Shown here: positions 22,841 through 31,684 of the stretch, piece by piece | How the letters are laid out: each line of letters begins with the position of its first letter | Numbering within the stretch: the first letter of the stretch is position 1 | NCBI GenBank assembly: GCA_947174495.1 | Contig: CAMWJC010000026.1 | Span: forward strand, 1 to 38,116 | Length of the DNA: 38,116 nucleotides | Direction: 5' to 3' | From: an uncultured Lachnospiraceae bacterium | GTDB taxonomy: Bacteria > Bacillota > Clostridia > Lachnospirales > Lachnospiraceae | The notes under the pieces: model-generated | Database searches by the model: none | What the model saw: the letters and a program-made list of their open reading frames with translations, nothing else | What the model was told of the DNA's origin: nothing | Program-made: the position numbers and the translations under genes

Positions 22841-23692
22841 ATGCTGACCATAGGAACCCATATGTCCATTGCGGGAGGAATTGCCCAGACAGCGGAAAAT
22901 GTTGTCAAGATGGAAGCAAATACCATGCAGATATTCAGTCGTAATCCGAGGGGATCCGGCTATCGGGTTTATGGGGAGGAAGAAATAGAGAATTTTCAGC
23001 AAATACGCAGGGAAAACAAATTTGGTCCCTTACTTGCCCATGCGCCGTATACTTTAAATCTTGCCAGCGGAACGGAGAAAACCTATGAGTTCGCCTGCAT
23101 GGTCATCCGAGAGGATATCATGCGGATGGATCAGCTGGGGATAGAAAACCTGGTTTTCCACCCGGGCAGCCATACCGGAATCGGTAAGGAAGCGGGCATT
23201 CAAAATATAGTCAAAGGGCTGAATATGGCTCTTACCGGGCAGGAGAATATCACAGTACTTTTGGAAACAATGTCGGGAAAAGGAACAGAGATTGGAGATC
23301 GGTTTGAAGAACTGAGGGCGATTCGGGATGGAGTAAACTATCCGGAGCGGATTGGAATTTGTCTGGATACCTGTCATGTGTTTGCCGCCGGATATGATAT
23401 TATCAATGATTTAGATGGCGTGCTTGAGGAATTTGACCGTATTTTGGGATTGCCATTGCTCCGTGCAATTCATTTAAATGACAGTATGATGCCTTATAAT
23501 TCCCACAAGGATCGTCATGCAGCGATCGGGGAGGGGCAGATCGGTATGGAAGCATTGCTTCGCGTGATGGAGCATCCACTTCTTTCGGATATTCCTTTTT
23601 ATCTGGAAACACCCTTAGATGATCGGGGCCATAAAGAAGAAATCAGTAAAATAAAGGAAATGCTTAAGCAGCGCAGAGAGGAAAAAGCTTAG
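22841..23692 (+). CDS. nfo: Deoxyribonuclease IV (endonuclease IV)
   Basis: This 283-residue TIM-barrel enzyme cuts DNA at abasic sites using three zinc ions. Motifs visible are [12 protein letters not shown] (about residues 4-15), [12 protein letters not shown], the Glu in [32 protein letters not shown] and [12 protein letters not shown], all metal-ligand segments of the family. AGGAGG precedes the ATG at 22841; an upstream in-frame ATG at 22802 has no ribosome site. It has its own promoter and is followed 15 bases later by an Ogg1-type glycosylase, making a base-excision repair unit. Confidence 0.95.
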   Translation: MLTIGTHMSIAGGIAQTAENVVKMEANTMQIFSRNPRGSGYRVYGEEEIENFQQIRRENKFGPLLAHAPYTLNLASGTEKTYEFACMVIREDIMRMDQLGIENLVFHPGSHTGIGKEAGIQNIVKGLNMALTGQENITVLLETMSGKGTEIGDRFEELRAIRDGVNYPERIGICLDTCHVFAAGYDIINDLDGVLEEFDRILGLPLLRAIHLNDSMMPYNSHKDRHAAIGEGQIGMEALLRVMEHPLLSDIPFYLETPLDDRGHKEEISKIKEMLKQRREEKA

Positions 23693-23707
23693 GGACAGGA
23701 GAAAAAA

Positions 23708-24562
23708 ATGGTTACAATAGAGAACGAGCATTTTTCACTGAAGCAGATCTGTGAATCAGGGCAATGCTTTCGATTGGAAATGTTAAAAGAGTGGGAGGAT
23801 CCGGAGGGAAGAACATGGGAGAAATACGGACTCCCTGCTTTTGGGAGATATCTAGTAACAGAACAATGTGGGAATAAGGTGAATTTATTTTGCTCAGAGG
23901 AAGAGTTTGAGCTTATCTGGAAGAATTATTTTGACCTGCAGGAGGATTATGGAAAGATTATTGCTTCCATTGATCCGGAGGATTCTTATTTGAACCAGGC
24001 GGCAGCCTTCGGAAGCGGAATCAGGATTTTGCGGCAAGATTTGTGGGAGATGATTATTTCTTTTATTATCTCCCAGCAGAATAATATTACAAGAATCCGC
24101 AGATGCATAGATCTGCTGTGCAAAAGATATGGGGATCAGCGCCAGACGGAGGAAGGAACAACTTATTATACATTTCCCCTTCCGGAGGCGCTAGCGGAAG
24201 CAGGCGAAGAGGATTTGTACGCCTGTAATCTGGGCTACCGAAGCCGATATGTGAGAGAAACCGCGGCAAGTATCTGCCGTGGGGAAGTAGAGTTGAAAGC
24301 AGTCATGACTATGAAAGCGGAGGATGCGGTAAAGGAACTACAGAAGCTTTGCGGTGTCGGTATAAAGGTGGCTAACTGCGTCAGCCTGTTTGCATTGCAC
24401 CATACCGATGCGTTCCCTGTGGATACACATATCAATAAAGTATTAAAGACACAGTATCCGGAAGGATTTCCTTTTGAACGCTACCCGGGCTATTCTGGAA
24501 GCTTGCAGCAATATATTTTTTTCTACGACTTAAGTAAGAGCAGCAGGAGGATAAATGATTGA
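23708..24562 (+). CDS. Ogg1-like 8-oxoguanine DNA glycosylase / AP lyase
   Basis: This 284-residue helix-hairpin-helix glycosylase removes oxidised guanine. The N-terminal CESGQCFRLEML resembles the Ogg1 N-domain; SFIISQQNNITRIRRCI lies near residues 117-133. The hairpin GVGIKVANC carries the catalytic Lys at 220, and FPVDTH carries the Asp at 239. The 19-residue Lys-Asp spacing equals that of human OGG1 (K249, D268), which argues for Ogg1 rather than AlkA. Its end overlaps the next gene by four bases. Confidence 0.9.
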   Translation: MVTIENEHFSLKQICESGQCFRLEMLKEWEDPEGRTWEKYGLPAFGRYLVTEQCGNKVNLFCSEEEFELIWKNYFDLQEDYGKIIASIDPEDSYLNQAAAFGSGIRILRQDLWEMIISFIISQQNNITRIRRCIDLLCKRYGDQRQTEEGTTYYTFPLPEALAEAGEEDLYACNLGYRSRYVRETAASICRGEVELKAVMTMKAEDAVKELQKLCGVGIKVANCVSLFALHHTDAFPVDTHINKVLKTQYPEGFPFERYPGYSGSLQQYIFFYDLSKSSRRIND

Positions 24563-25263
24563 TAAGGATGGTCTTATTTGATCTGGACGGTACTTTATTG
24601 CCCATGGATCAGGATAAATTTATCGATGCTTATTTTCGGTGCCTTGCCGGGAAACTGGGACCTTACGGCTATGAGCCGAAAAAGCTGATGAAAAGTATCT
24701 GGCAGGGGACAGAAGCGATGGTGTTAAACGATGGTAGCTGTACGAATGAAGAAGCTTTTTGGAATTCTTTTGCCCAAGTATACGGGGAGCAGGCACGGAA
24801 GGACGAGCCGTTGTTTGACGAATTTTATCGAAAGGAATTTCAGAAAGTAGCACAGGTTTGCGGATATCAGCCGAAAGCAGCCGAGCTGATCTCTATGCTG
24901 AAAACAAAAGGACTCCGAAGAGCGTTGGCAACCAACCCCATTTTTCCGAAAGAGGCTACCAGAAGCCGTATCCGTTGGGCGGGGCTTGAACCGGAGGATT
25001 TTGAGTGGATTACCACATATGAGAACAGCCGTTATTGCAAACCGAACACGGATTATTACGTAGAAGTAACAGAAAAATTGAGATGTGATCCCAAGGAGTG
25101 CCTGATGATCGGCAATGATGTGACAGAGGATATGATTGCAGAGAGTGTTGGTATGAAGGTTTTTCTGTTGACAGACTGTCTGATCAATAAGGAACAGAAG
25201 GATCTGTCAGCATATCCCCATGGAGGCTTTGCGGAACTGGAAGAATATATTAGAAAGATGTAA
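24559..25263 (+). CDS. HAD-superfamily hydrolase
   Basis: A 234-residue HAD phosphatase with motif I VLFDLDGTLLP (about residues 5-15), motif II region RRALATNP, the motif III Lys in NSRYCKPNTDYY, and motif IV in MIGNDVTEDMIAE. The substrate is unknown. The start is taken as the TTG at 24559, eight bases after AGGAGG and overlapping the glycosylase stop; the ATG at 24568 is too far from that site but would keep motif I intact. It is the third gene of the repair operon, perhaps handling a damaged nucleotide. Confidence 0.87.
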   Translation: MIRMVLFDLDGTLLPMDQDKFIDAYFRCLAGKLGPYGYEPKKLMKSIWQGTEAMVLNDGSCTNEEAFWNSFAQVYGEQARKDEPLFDEFYRKEFQKVAQVCGYQPKAAELISMLKTKGLRRALATNPIFPKEATRSRIRWAGLEPEDFEWITTYENSRYCKPNTDYYVEVTEKLRCDPKECLMIGNDVTEDMIAESVGMKVFLLTDCLINKEQKDLSAYPHGGFAELEEYIRKM

Positions 25264-25288
25264 ATAAGCAGATATTTCTTAGAGTGTC

Positions 25289-25297
25289 TGTTATAAT
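25289..25297 (+). promoter_or_regulatory. Extended -10 promoter before the DUF5058 gene
   Basis: TGTTATAAT is an extended -10 element, with no clear -35, about 40 bases before an ATG that has AAGGAGG. Confidence 0.45.
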
Positions 25298-25337
25298 GAA
25301 GCAATAGAAGCTATTCATTACATATAAGGAGGTTTTT

Positions 25338-26063
25338 ATGAATTTTAATCCAAACAGCAGTTTCCTATTTATTCTGGCAGCGCTGGTCATTGTATTTGTG
25401 GTGGCACAGTCTGTTTTCTTTTTGGTACGTGCCTATCGCCATGGGATCGCTATCGGTATGGAGAGGGCAAAGCTGCAAAAGACGGTTCTTTCCACGGCAG
25501 TTTTTACGATTGCACCGGCGGTTTCCATTTTGTTGGGGATTTTAACTTTGTCTAAGTTTCTCGGAATTCCGCTTCCATGGATACGATTAAGTGTGGTGGG
25601 AGCGATTACATATGAACTGCCGGCAGCAACATCTACGGCTCAGGCACTGGGACTTTCTCTGTCGGATACCATTACAGACCCCAAAGCATATACGGCGATT
25701 GCATGGGTGATGACGCTTGGAATTATTCCGGGCATGATTATCATTCCGCTGTGTCTGAAAAAGATTCAGGGAGGAATTATGAAGATTAAAAATAAGGACA
25801 GCAAATGGGGAGATCTGTTTATGACCTCGCTGTTTTTGGGTATGATTTCCGCCTTTTTGGGAATGGTTTTTACAGATGTCAGAAGTGGCCTTCAGGGTTG
25901 GATTCCTATTTTTGTACTGCTTTTCTCCGCTCTTATGATGGGAATCTGCGGTATCTTAATCAAGGTCTGCAAAATGAAGTGGCTGGAGACCTATGCTTTA
26001 GCCATCAGTATGATACTGGCAATGATTTTTGCAACAATAATAACACCTGTAATTATCGGATGA
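25338..26063 (+). CDS. DUF5058-family integral membrane protein
   Basis: This 241-residue protein has about six transmembrane segments. The segments VVAQSVFFLVRAYRHGIAIG and PWIRLSVVGAITYELPAATS are typical of DUF5058. AAGGAGG precedes the ATG. Two more genes follow in the same direction within 35 bases each: another small integral membrane protein and a membrane-anchored M20 peptidase. This arrangement suggests a transporter coupled to peptide hydrolysis, but the family has no proven activity. Confidence 0.8.
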   Translation: MNFNPNSSFLFILAALVIVFVVAQSVFFLVRAYRHGIAIGMERAKLQKTVLSTAVFTIAPAVSILLGILTLSKFLGIPLPWIRLSVVGAITYELPAATSTAQALGLSLSDTITDPKAYTAIAWVMTLGIIPGMIIIPLCLKKIQGGIMKIKNKDSKWGDLFMTSLFLGMISAFLGMVFTDVRSGLQGWIPIFVLLFSALMMGICGILIKVCKMKWLETYALAISMILAMIFATIITPVIIG

Positions 26064-26096
26064 TTCAGAGGTATTTAGACAAAAACGGAGGGCTTT

Positions 26097-26753
26097 ATGA
26101 ATACAGCATATAATGATAAATCACATTTTTATGGAAGGATCTGGATATTGACGGCACTGTTTATCCTGCTTTCGGTTCCGGCAGCAATCTGTCTGTATTA
26201 TCAGGCATGGCCGGCAGGAAGCGCTGTGCTGAAAGGGCTTTTGGGAGTAGCGCCGATTTACTGGACAGTTGCAGTGATCGAAGTGTTTACCTATGGACCG
26301 ATGCTTGGGACAGGTGGTTCTTATCTTGCGTTTGTGACCGGAAATATTACAAACATCAAGGCGCCTGCTGCTCTTAGCGCAATGGAAAATGCAGGAGTCA
26401 AGCCGGGTTCGGAAGAAGGGGAAGTGGTCTCTACACTGGCCATTGCTACCAGTTCTATTGTGACTACGCTGGTGATTGCGTTAGGAGTACTGCTTTTGTC
26501 GGCGCTTACACCGGTTCTCAATTCACCGGCATTAAAGCCTGCATTTGACAATATCCTTCCGGCACTGTTCGGAGGGTTGGCAGTGGTTTACATAAGTAAA
26601 AACTGGAAGTTGTCTCTGACCCCTTTACTTTTTATGATCGTACTATTTTTACTTGTTCCTTCTCTTTCCAGTTCCGTGGGAATTCTGGTGCCGGTGGGCG
26701 CTTTGATTTCACTTGCGGCAGCAAGGATCATGTACAAGAAGAACTGGATTTAA
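26097..26753 (+). CDS. Small integral membrane protein, partner of the DUF5058 protein
   Basis: A 218-residue protein with five or six membrane segments. A conserved-looking loop contains VFTYGPMLGTGGSYLAFVTG and NITNIKAPAALSAMENAGVK (about residues 63-102). No family name comes to mind. The Gly-rich re-entrant-like stretch and the pairing with DUF5058 suggest that the two form a heteromeric transporter. GGAGGG lies just before the ATG. Confidence 0.65.
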   Translation: MNTAYNDKSHFYGRIWILTALFILLSVPAAICLYYQAWPAGSAVLKGLLGVAPIYWTVAVIEVFTYGPMLGTGGSYLAFVTGNITNIKAPAALSAMENAGVKPGSEEGEVVSTLAIATSSIVTTLVIALGVLLLSALTPVLNSPALKPAFDNILPALFGGLAVVYISKNWKLSLTPLLFMIVLFLLVPSLSSSVGILVPVGALISLAAARIMYKKNWI

Positions 26754-26786
26754 TCAATAAATTGTGTAAGAGAGGGAGAGATTAAA

Positions 26787-28220
26787 ATGATAGGATATTT
26801 GGTATTAGGATTAATTGTAGTGTGGATTGCAGTGGTTCTGATCCGCACGGCAATTTTTAAGCCATATCCGGAACCGGAAATGGTGGAGGAAAAGGTGAAT
26901 CTTGATGAAGACAAAATTGTGCGGGATATGTCCGATATGATCCGGTGCAAAACCGTTTCTTATCAGGATAAGTCTCTGATTGATTGGAAGGAATTTGAAA
27001 GGTTTCAGCTTCTTTTGAAGGAGCGTTTCCCAAAGGTTCATGAAGCATGCAGTCTTGAAAAGATTGGAGATACCGGTCTTTTGTATTATTTAAAAGGAAA
27101 GAACAGCGATGCTCCCAGAGTGTTGATGGCTCATTATGATGTGGTTCCGGTGGAGGAAAAGGACTGGGACAAACCGGCATTTGACGGTCTTGTGGAAGGC
27201 GGCTTTATCTGGGGAAGAGGAACCCTGGATACTAAAGGAACGCTTTGCGGTGTGTTTGAAGCGATGGAGCAGCTTTTATCTGAGGGCTTTTGCCCGGAGC
27301 ATGATCTGTATCTTTCTTTTTCGGGAGATGAAGAAGTGGAGGGCAGGAGCTGCCCGGCAATTGTATCTTATCTGGAAAAGAAGGGGATTAAACCGGCTTT
27401 TGTGCTGGATGAAGGCGGAGCGGTAGTGGAAAAGGTGTTCCCGGGCGTTACGAGACCCTGTGCCGTAGTGGGAATCGGTGAAAAAGTGGGAATGAATGTG
27501 GAACTTACCATGAAAAGTGAGGGAGGACATGCCTCAACACCTCCTCCGCATACGATTTTGGGACAGCTTTCCAAAGCTGTTGTGGAGATCGAAAAGCATC
27601 CTTTTAAGGCGCAGTTTACCAAACCGGTGAAGGAAATGTTTGATACGTTGGGGAGACATTCCGGTTTTGGAATGAGAATGATATTTGCTAATTTGTGGTG
27701 TTTTTTGCCGATACTGAATGCATTCTGTAAAAAGGCGGGAGGTGAGCTCAATGCTATGATGCGTACCACCTGCGCAGTGACAAAGATGGAGGGCAGCAAG
27801 GCATTTAATGTGCTGCCGCCGGCAGCTTCTGTTGGGATGAACATCAGACTTTTAGGAGAAGACACACCGGATAGTGCAGTGGATTATTTAAAGAAGATAA
27901 TCGGTAATGATAAAATTGATGTTCGGATTCAGCATGCGATGGAAGCTTCCGGATATTCGGATACAGCATGTGAGGAATGGCAGCTTTTGAAAAAGGTGAT
28001 CCATACCACATGGCCGGATGCTATCGTATCGCCTTATCTGATGATGGCGTGCTCGGATTCCAGACATTACAGCCGGATCACAGATCGGATCTACAAGTTT
28101 TCAGCAATGGCTTTGTCAAAAGAAGAAAGAGGCATGATTCACGGAAACAACGAAAGAGTTCCGATTGAAACAATGTATAAGACCGTTGCGTTCTATATCC
28201 GATTGATTCGGTGTCTGTAA
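26787..28220 (+). CDS. Membrane-anchored M20 metallopeptidase
   Basis: This 477-residue peptidase resembles PM20D1 or Gly-X carboxypeptidases. One N-terminal helix (about residues 2-21) anchors it. The catalytic domain has [16 protein letters not shown] (His 116), [12 protein letters not shown], the catalytic Glu in [10 protein letters not shown] and the lid-domain [16 protein letters not shown]. The final ligand region is [13 protein letters not shown]. It likely removes single residues from short peptides or N-acyl amino acids. It is the third gene of the DUF5058 unit. AGAGGGAG precedes the ATG. Confidence 0.9.
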   Translation: MIGYLVLGLIVVWIAVVLIRTAIFKPYPEPEMVEEKVNLDEDKIVRDMSDMIRCKTVSYQDKSLIDWKEFERFQLLLKERFPKVHEACSLEKIGDTGLLYYLKGKNSDAPRVLMAHYDVVPVEEKDWDKPAFDGLVEGGFIWGRGTLDTKGTLCGVFEAMEQLLSEGFCPEHDLYLSFSGDEEVEGRSCPAIVSYLEKKGIKPAFVLDEGGAVVEKVFPGVTRPCAVVGIGEKVGMNVELTMKSEGGHASTPPPHTILGQLSKAVVEIEKHPFKAQFTKPVKEMFDTLGRHSGFGMRMIFANLWCFLPILNAFCKKAGGELNAMMRTTCAVTKMEGSKAFNVLPPAASVGMNIRLLGEDTPDSAVDYLKKIIGNDKIDVRIQHAMEASGYSDTACEEWQLLKKVIHTTWPDAIVSPYLMMACSDSRHYSRITDRIYKFSAMALSKEERGMIHGNNERVPIETMYKTVAFYIRLIRCL

Positions 28221-28255
28221 ACTAAAGATAGAATATGAAAGAAAGGATGATAATA

Positions 28256-28612
28256 ATGGGAAAGATTACTGTATTAAGTTACGCAAAATGCAGCACCTGT
28301 CAGAAAGCGTTAAAGTGGCTTGATGAGCAGGGAATTGCTTATGAACTGAGACCGATCAAGGAAAACAATCCGACAGCGGAGGAATTAAAGAAGTGGTATC
28401 AAAAAAGCGGTCTGCCGCTCAAACGTTTTTTTAATACCAGCGGAAATCTTTATAAAGAATTGCAGCTTAAGGATAAACTTCCTGATATGACAGAGGAAGA
28501 ACAGCTTTCTCTTCTTGCTACCGATGGTATGCTTGTAAAGCGTCCCCTTCTGGTTAGCGATAACTATGTCTGTCCCGGATTTAAAGAGGCGGACTGGAAA
28601 GCGAATATTTGA
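28256..28612 (+). CDS. ArsC-family (Spx/YffB-like) thioredoxin-fold protein
   Basis: A 118-residue thioredoxin-fold protein with the redox motif CSTCQKALKWL near residues 11-21, DEQGIAYELRPIKENNPT and the late KRPLLVSDN region. Length and motifs fit the arsenate-reductase-like family, which often acts in thiol redox chemistry rather than on arsenate. The ATG at 28256 has AAAGG upstream; the ATG at 28235 lacks a site. Its stop codon lies inside the -35 of the next promoter. Confidence 0.87.
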   Translation: MGKITVLSYAKCSTCQKALKWLDEQGIAYELRPIKENNPTAEELKKWYQKSGLPLKRFFNTSGNLYKELQLKDKLPDMTEEEQLSLLATDGMLVKRPLLVSDNYVCPGFKEADWKANI

Positions 28613-28637
28613 CTTTTAGAAGTGGGATTATTATAAT
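28609..28637 (+). promoter_or_regulatory. Promoter of the CobW-type GTPase gene
   Basis: TTGACT (28609-28614) and a perfect TATAAT (28632-28637) have a 17-base spacer. About 25 bases downstream, AAATGCA and TGCATATTT flank GCTTGCA as an imperfect palindrome, a possible metal-regulator site. Confidence 0.7.
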
Positions 28638-28699
28638 AAAAGGTTGATAAAAGAAATAAAAATGCAGCTTGCATGCATATTTGGAAAGAAGGAATTGAA

Positions 28700-29770
28700 A
28701 TGACAAAAATTGATATTGTGTCCGGTTTTTTGGGCGCGGGAAAAACGACACTGATTAAAAAGCTTTTAGCGGAGACACTTGCGGATACAAAGGTAGTACT
28801 GATCGAGAACGAATTCGGTGAAATCGGGATCGATGGAGGGTTTTTAAAGGAAGCGGGAATTGAGATCAAAGAGATGAATTCCGGCTGCATCTGTTGTTCT
28901 TTGGTTGGTGATTTTGGAACATCACTGAAGGAAGTTCTGCATACTTATGAACCGGAGCGTATTCTGATCGAGCCTTCCGGAGTCGGTAAGCTTTCGGATG
29001 TGATGAAAGCCGTTCAGGATGTGATCGACAGTAAGGATGTGGTTCTAAACAGTGCGGTAGCGGTAGTGGATGCATCTAAATGCAAAATGTATATTAAGAA
29101 TTTTGGAGAGTTCTTTATCAATCAGATTGAATATGCGGGAACTATTGTTCTCAGCCGTACCGGAGATATTTCCGAAGAGAAATTGAATAAGGCGATTGAA
29201 TTGATCAGAGAGCATAATGAGAAAGCAGTAATCATCACAACACCCTGGGAGCAAATTGAGGGGGCAGATATTCTTGCGACAATTGAGGGAGCCAAGGATC
29301 TGGAGGCAGAGTTGATGGAAGAGCTCCGGGCACACCGTCATGAGGAGGAAGAGCATCATCATCACCATCATCACGAGGGTGAGGAGCATGAACACCATCA
29401 TCATCACGAGGGTGAGGAACATGAACATCATCATGATCATGGACCGGAGTGTACTTGCGGATGTCATGACCACGAGCACGGACATCATCATGCAGATGAG
29501 ATATTTACCAGCTGGGGCATGGAGACTCCGAAGGCATACAGCAGAGATGAAGTGGAGAATATTTTGGAAGAGCTTGAAGAAGAAGGGAAATATGGTTTTG
29601 TCCTTCGCGCAAAGGGAATGGTTCCCGGTGTGGATGGGGGCTGGATCTATTTTGATTATGTTCCCGGAGAGAGCAACGTGCGTGAGGGTAAGCCGGATGT
29701 GACCGGAAAATTCTGCGTGATCGGTTCGGAACTGAAAGAGGATGCGCTGGAGCAGCTGTTTGCCAGATAG
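28700..29770 (+). CDS. CobW/ZNG1-type GTPase metallochaperone with His-rich segment
   Basis: This 356-residue GTPase of the COG0523 family hands metal ions to target proteins. The Walker A is GFLGAGKTTL (residues 9-18), ENEFGE is near 36-41, and the metal-binding CICC is at 63-66. A segment of about 50 residues (214-265) made of His, Glu and Asp with EGEEHEHHHH-type repeats and a CTCGC motif should bind several metal ions. A CobW C-terminal domain follows. The ATG at 28700 follows AAGGA; an earlier in-frame ATG at 28673 is unsupported. The metal is probably zinc. A second CobW-like gene follows 44 bases downstream. Confidence 0.93.
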   Translation: MTKIDIVSGFLGAGKTTLIKKLLAETLADTKVVLIENEFGEIGIDGGFLKEAGIEIKEMNSGCICCSLVGDFGTSLKEVLHTYEPERILIEPSGVGKLSDVMKAVQDVIDSKDVVLNSAVAVVDASKCKMYIKNFGEFFINQIEYAGTIVLSRTGDISEEKLNKAIELIREHNEKAVIITTPWEQIEGADILATIEGAKDLEAELMEELRAHRHEEEEHHHHHHHEGEEHEHHHHHEGEEHEHHHDHGPECTCGCHDHEHGHHHADEIFTSWGMETPKAYSRDEVENILEELEEEGKYGFVLRAKGMVPGVDGGWIYFDYVPGESNVREGKPDVTGKFCVIGSELKEDALEQLFAR

Positions 29771-29814
29771 TAAACATTTGACTTAATACAGGTAAAGCAG
29801 AAAGAAGGTATGAA

Positions 29815-30744
29815 ATGAAACCGGTTTATATGATCAACGGCTTTTTGGAAAGCGGAAAAACGGAATTTATCTGTTATACAATTGAACAACCCTATTTTCA
29901 GATCAAAGGGAGAACCCTCTTGATCGTCTGTGAGGAGGGAGAAGTGGAATATGACGAGAGACTTCTCAAAATGAGCCGCACGGATATGGTGTTGATTGAA
30001 GATGAGGAGGAGTTTAATCCGGCTCATCTGATTGAGCTGGAAAAGAAATACAAGCCGGAGCGTATCATTATTGAATATAATGGTATGTGGAATTTTAAAA
30101 ATATGAAGCTTCCTTTTCATTGGAGGATAGAGCAGCAGATCACTACCATTGACGCTTCGACCTTTCCTATGTATTTTACCAACATGAAATCTCTTTTGGC
30201 GGAGATGCTCCGGAAATCGGAAATGATTATTTTTAACCGCTGTGATGATGTGGAAGATCTGAGCGTTTATAAGAGAAATGTTAAGGCAATCAATCAGAAA
30301 GCGGATATTATTTTTGAAGATTCTGAAGGAGAAGTAAATCAGATTTTTGAGGATGACCTTCCCTACAGTCTGGATGCACCGGTTATTGAGTTAAATAACG
30401 ATGGTTATGGAATCTGGTATCTGGACAGTCTGGATAATCTGGAGCGCTATATTGACAAAACGATACAGTTTACGGCTATGGTTTTAAAGCCCTCCGGATT
30501 TCCGTCCGGTTATTTTGTACCCGGGCGTATGGCGATGACCTGCTGCGCAGAGGATATGGCCTTTTTGGGCTTTGCATGTGAGTATGATAAAGCGGATACC
30601 CTGCGTGACAGGCAGTGGGTGAAAGTCACGGCAAAGGTAGCAAAGGAATATTTTGCTGATTACGGAGGAGAAGGGCCGGTGTTGAAAGCAGTGAGCGTAG
30701 AGCAGACCAAAGCACCGAAAGAAGAAATCATCAGTTTTACTTAA
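29815..30744 (+). CDS. CobW-like GTPase fused to a DUF1980-like domain
   Basis: A 309-residue protein whose Walker A, GFLESGKTEF (residues 9-18), opens a CobW-like nucleotide-binding domain. The usual CxCC motif is absent: where it would lie, the sequence reads VCEEGEVEYDE. The C-terminal part (about residues 215-300) contains GRMAMTCCAEDMAFLGFACE and VKVTAKVAKEYF. This resembles the DUF1980/TIGR03943 (YcgQ) domain known from putative zinc-permease subunits. So the protein may be a divergent metallochaperone fused to a permease-ring domain. AGAAGG precedes the ATG. It is one unit with the His-rich GTPase and the CmpB-like gene that follows. Confidence 0.8.
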   Translation: MKPVYMINGFLESGKTEFICYTIEQPYFQIKGRTLLIVCEEGEVEYDERLLKMSRTDMVLIEDEEEFNPAHLIELEKKYKPERIIIEYNGMWNFKNMKLPFHWRIEQQITTIDASTFPMYFTNMKSLLAEMLRKSEMIIFNRCDDVEDLSVYKRNVKAINQKADIIFEDSEGEVNQIFEDDLPYSLDAPVIELNNDGYGIWYLDSLDNLERYIDKTIQFTAMVLKPSGFPSGYFVPGRMAMTCCAEDMAFLGFACEYDKADTLRDRQWVKVTAKVAKEYFADYGGEGPVLKAVSVEQTKAPKEEIISFT

Positions 30745-30757
30745 AGAGGAAAGAAGG

Positions 30758-31675
30758 ATGTACGACTATACCATAACGCAATGGCTGTTTTTCTTTTACT
30801 TTTACTGCTTTTTTGGTTGGATTTTTGAATCCACTTATGTATCGATCAAAAGCAGAAAGTTTGTAAACAGAGGCTTTATGCGGGGACCGTTTCTCCCGAT
30901 TTACGGAAGTGGTGCAATCATGATGTTGGTGGTATCCATGCCATTTCAGGATTATCTGATTCTGACCTATTTTGCCGGCTGTGTGGGTGCTACGGCGCTG
31001 GAACTGGTTACGGGAATAGCAATGGAATCGCTCTTTAAGGTGCGCTATTGGGACTACTCCAATCAAAGGTTTAATTATAAAGGGCATATCTGTTTGTCCT
31101 CGACGATTGCATGGGGATTTCTAACCATACTTATGACAGAATTTCTCCATAAAGGTGTGGAGAGGCTGATTCTGGCTGTTCCATACGGAATTGTAACAGC
31201 TCTTACGGCTGTAGTGTCGGTTTACATAATTGTGGATTTTACACTTTCCTTCAAGACTGCTCTGGATCTGAGAGATGTTCTTATTGGTCTGGAAAAGGCG
31301 AAGGTAGAGATGGAGCGTATCCAGAAGCGGCTTGATGTGATCGTAGCTGTAGCAAACGATGAAATTGAACATCGCAAGCAGGAGAACAGCATGCGCATGG
31401 ATGAACTGATGGAGCATATTGAGAGGCGGTTTAATACAGTAAAAGAACGTATGAGGCTTAATCCTTCCGAGTTTATGGAAGAAGTCCGTGAAGAAATTTC
31501 CGAACTGCGCAGCCGGTATACGATTGAAAAAGAACATCGGTTGCAGTTCCGTCACCTTAAGGATTTCTATCAGAGAAATATGATCAAAGGCAATCCCGGC
31601 ATGTATTCCAAACGTTTCGGCGAAGCTTTGGAGGAACTGAAAAAGGCGGCAGAGGAAAGAAGGAGCAAGAAGTAG
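30758..31675 (+). CDS. CmpB-type putative ABC-transporter permease
   Basis: A 305-residue protein with about five membrane segments in its first 170 residues, containing the PF06541 hallmarks FGWIFESTYVSIKSRKFVNR and FMRGPFLPIYGSGA, with GCVGATALELVTGIAME further on. A long soluble helical tail with coiled-coil character follows (about 175-305, QKRLDVIVAVANDEIEHRKQ and after). No ATPase is adjacent, so transport is only inferred from the family name. AAAGAGGAAAGAAGG precedes the ATG, 13 bases after the GTPase stop. Its stop sits next to the yaaA start, so the four genes may form an operon. Confidence 0.85.
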   Translation: MYDYTITQWLFFFYFYCFFGWIFESTYVSIKSRKFVNRGFMRGPFLPIYGSGAIMMLVVSMPFQDYLILTYFAGCVGATALELVTGIAMESLFKVRYWDYSNQRFNYKGHICLSSTIAWGFLTILMTEFLHKGVERLILAVPYGIVTALTAVVSVYIIVDFTLSFKTALDLRDVLIGLEKAKVEMERIQKRLDVIVAVANDEIEHRKQENSMRMDELMEHIERRFNTVKERMRLNPSEFMEEVREEISELRSRYTIEKEHRLQFRHLKDFYQRNMIKGNPGMYSKRFGEALEELKKAAEERRSKK

Positions 31676-31684
31676 GTGGCAGCT

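Noticed and set aside
28235-28612. Arsenate resistance operon
   Set aside because: Only an ArsC-like thioredoxin-fold gene is present; no ArsR, ArsB or Acr3 gene is nearby.
29045-29491. A Met-rich minus-strand frame opposite the His-rich segment
   Set aside because: It is simply the complement of CAT/CAC codons in the GTPase gene.
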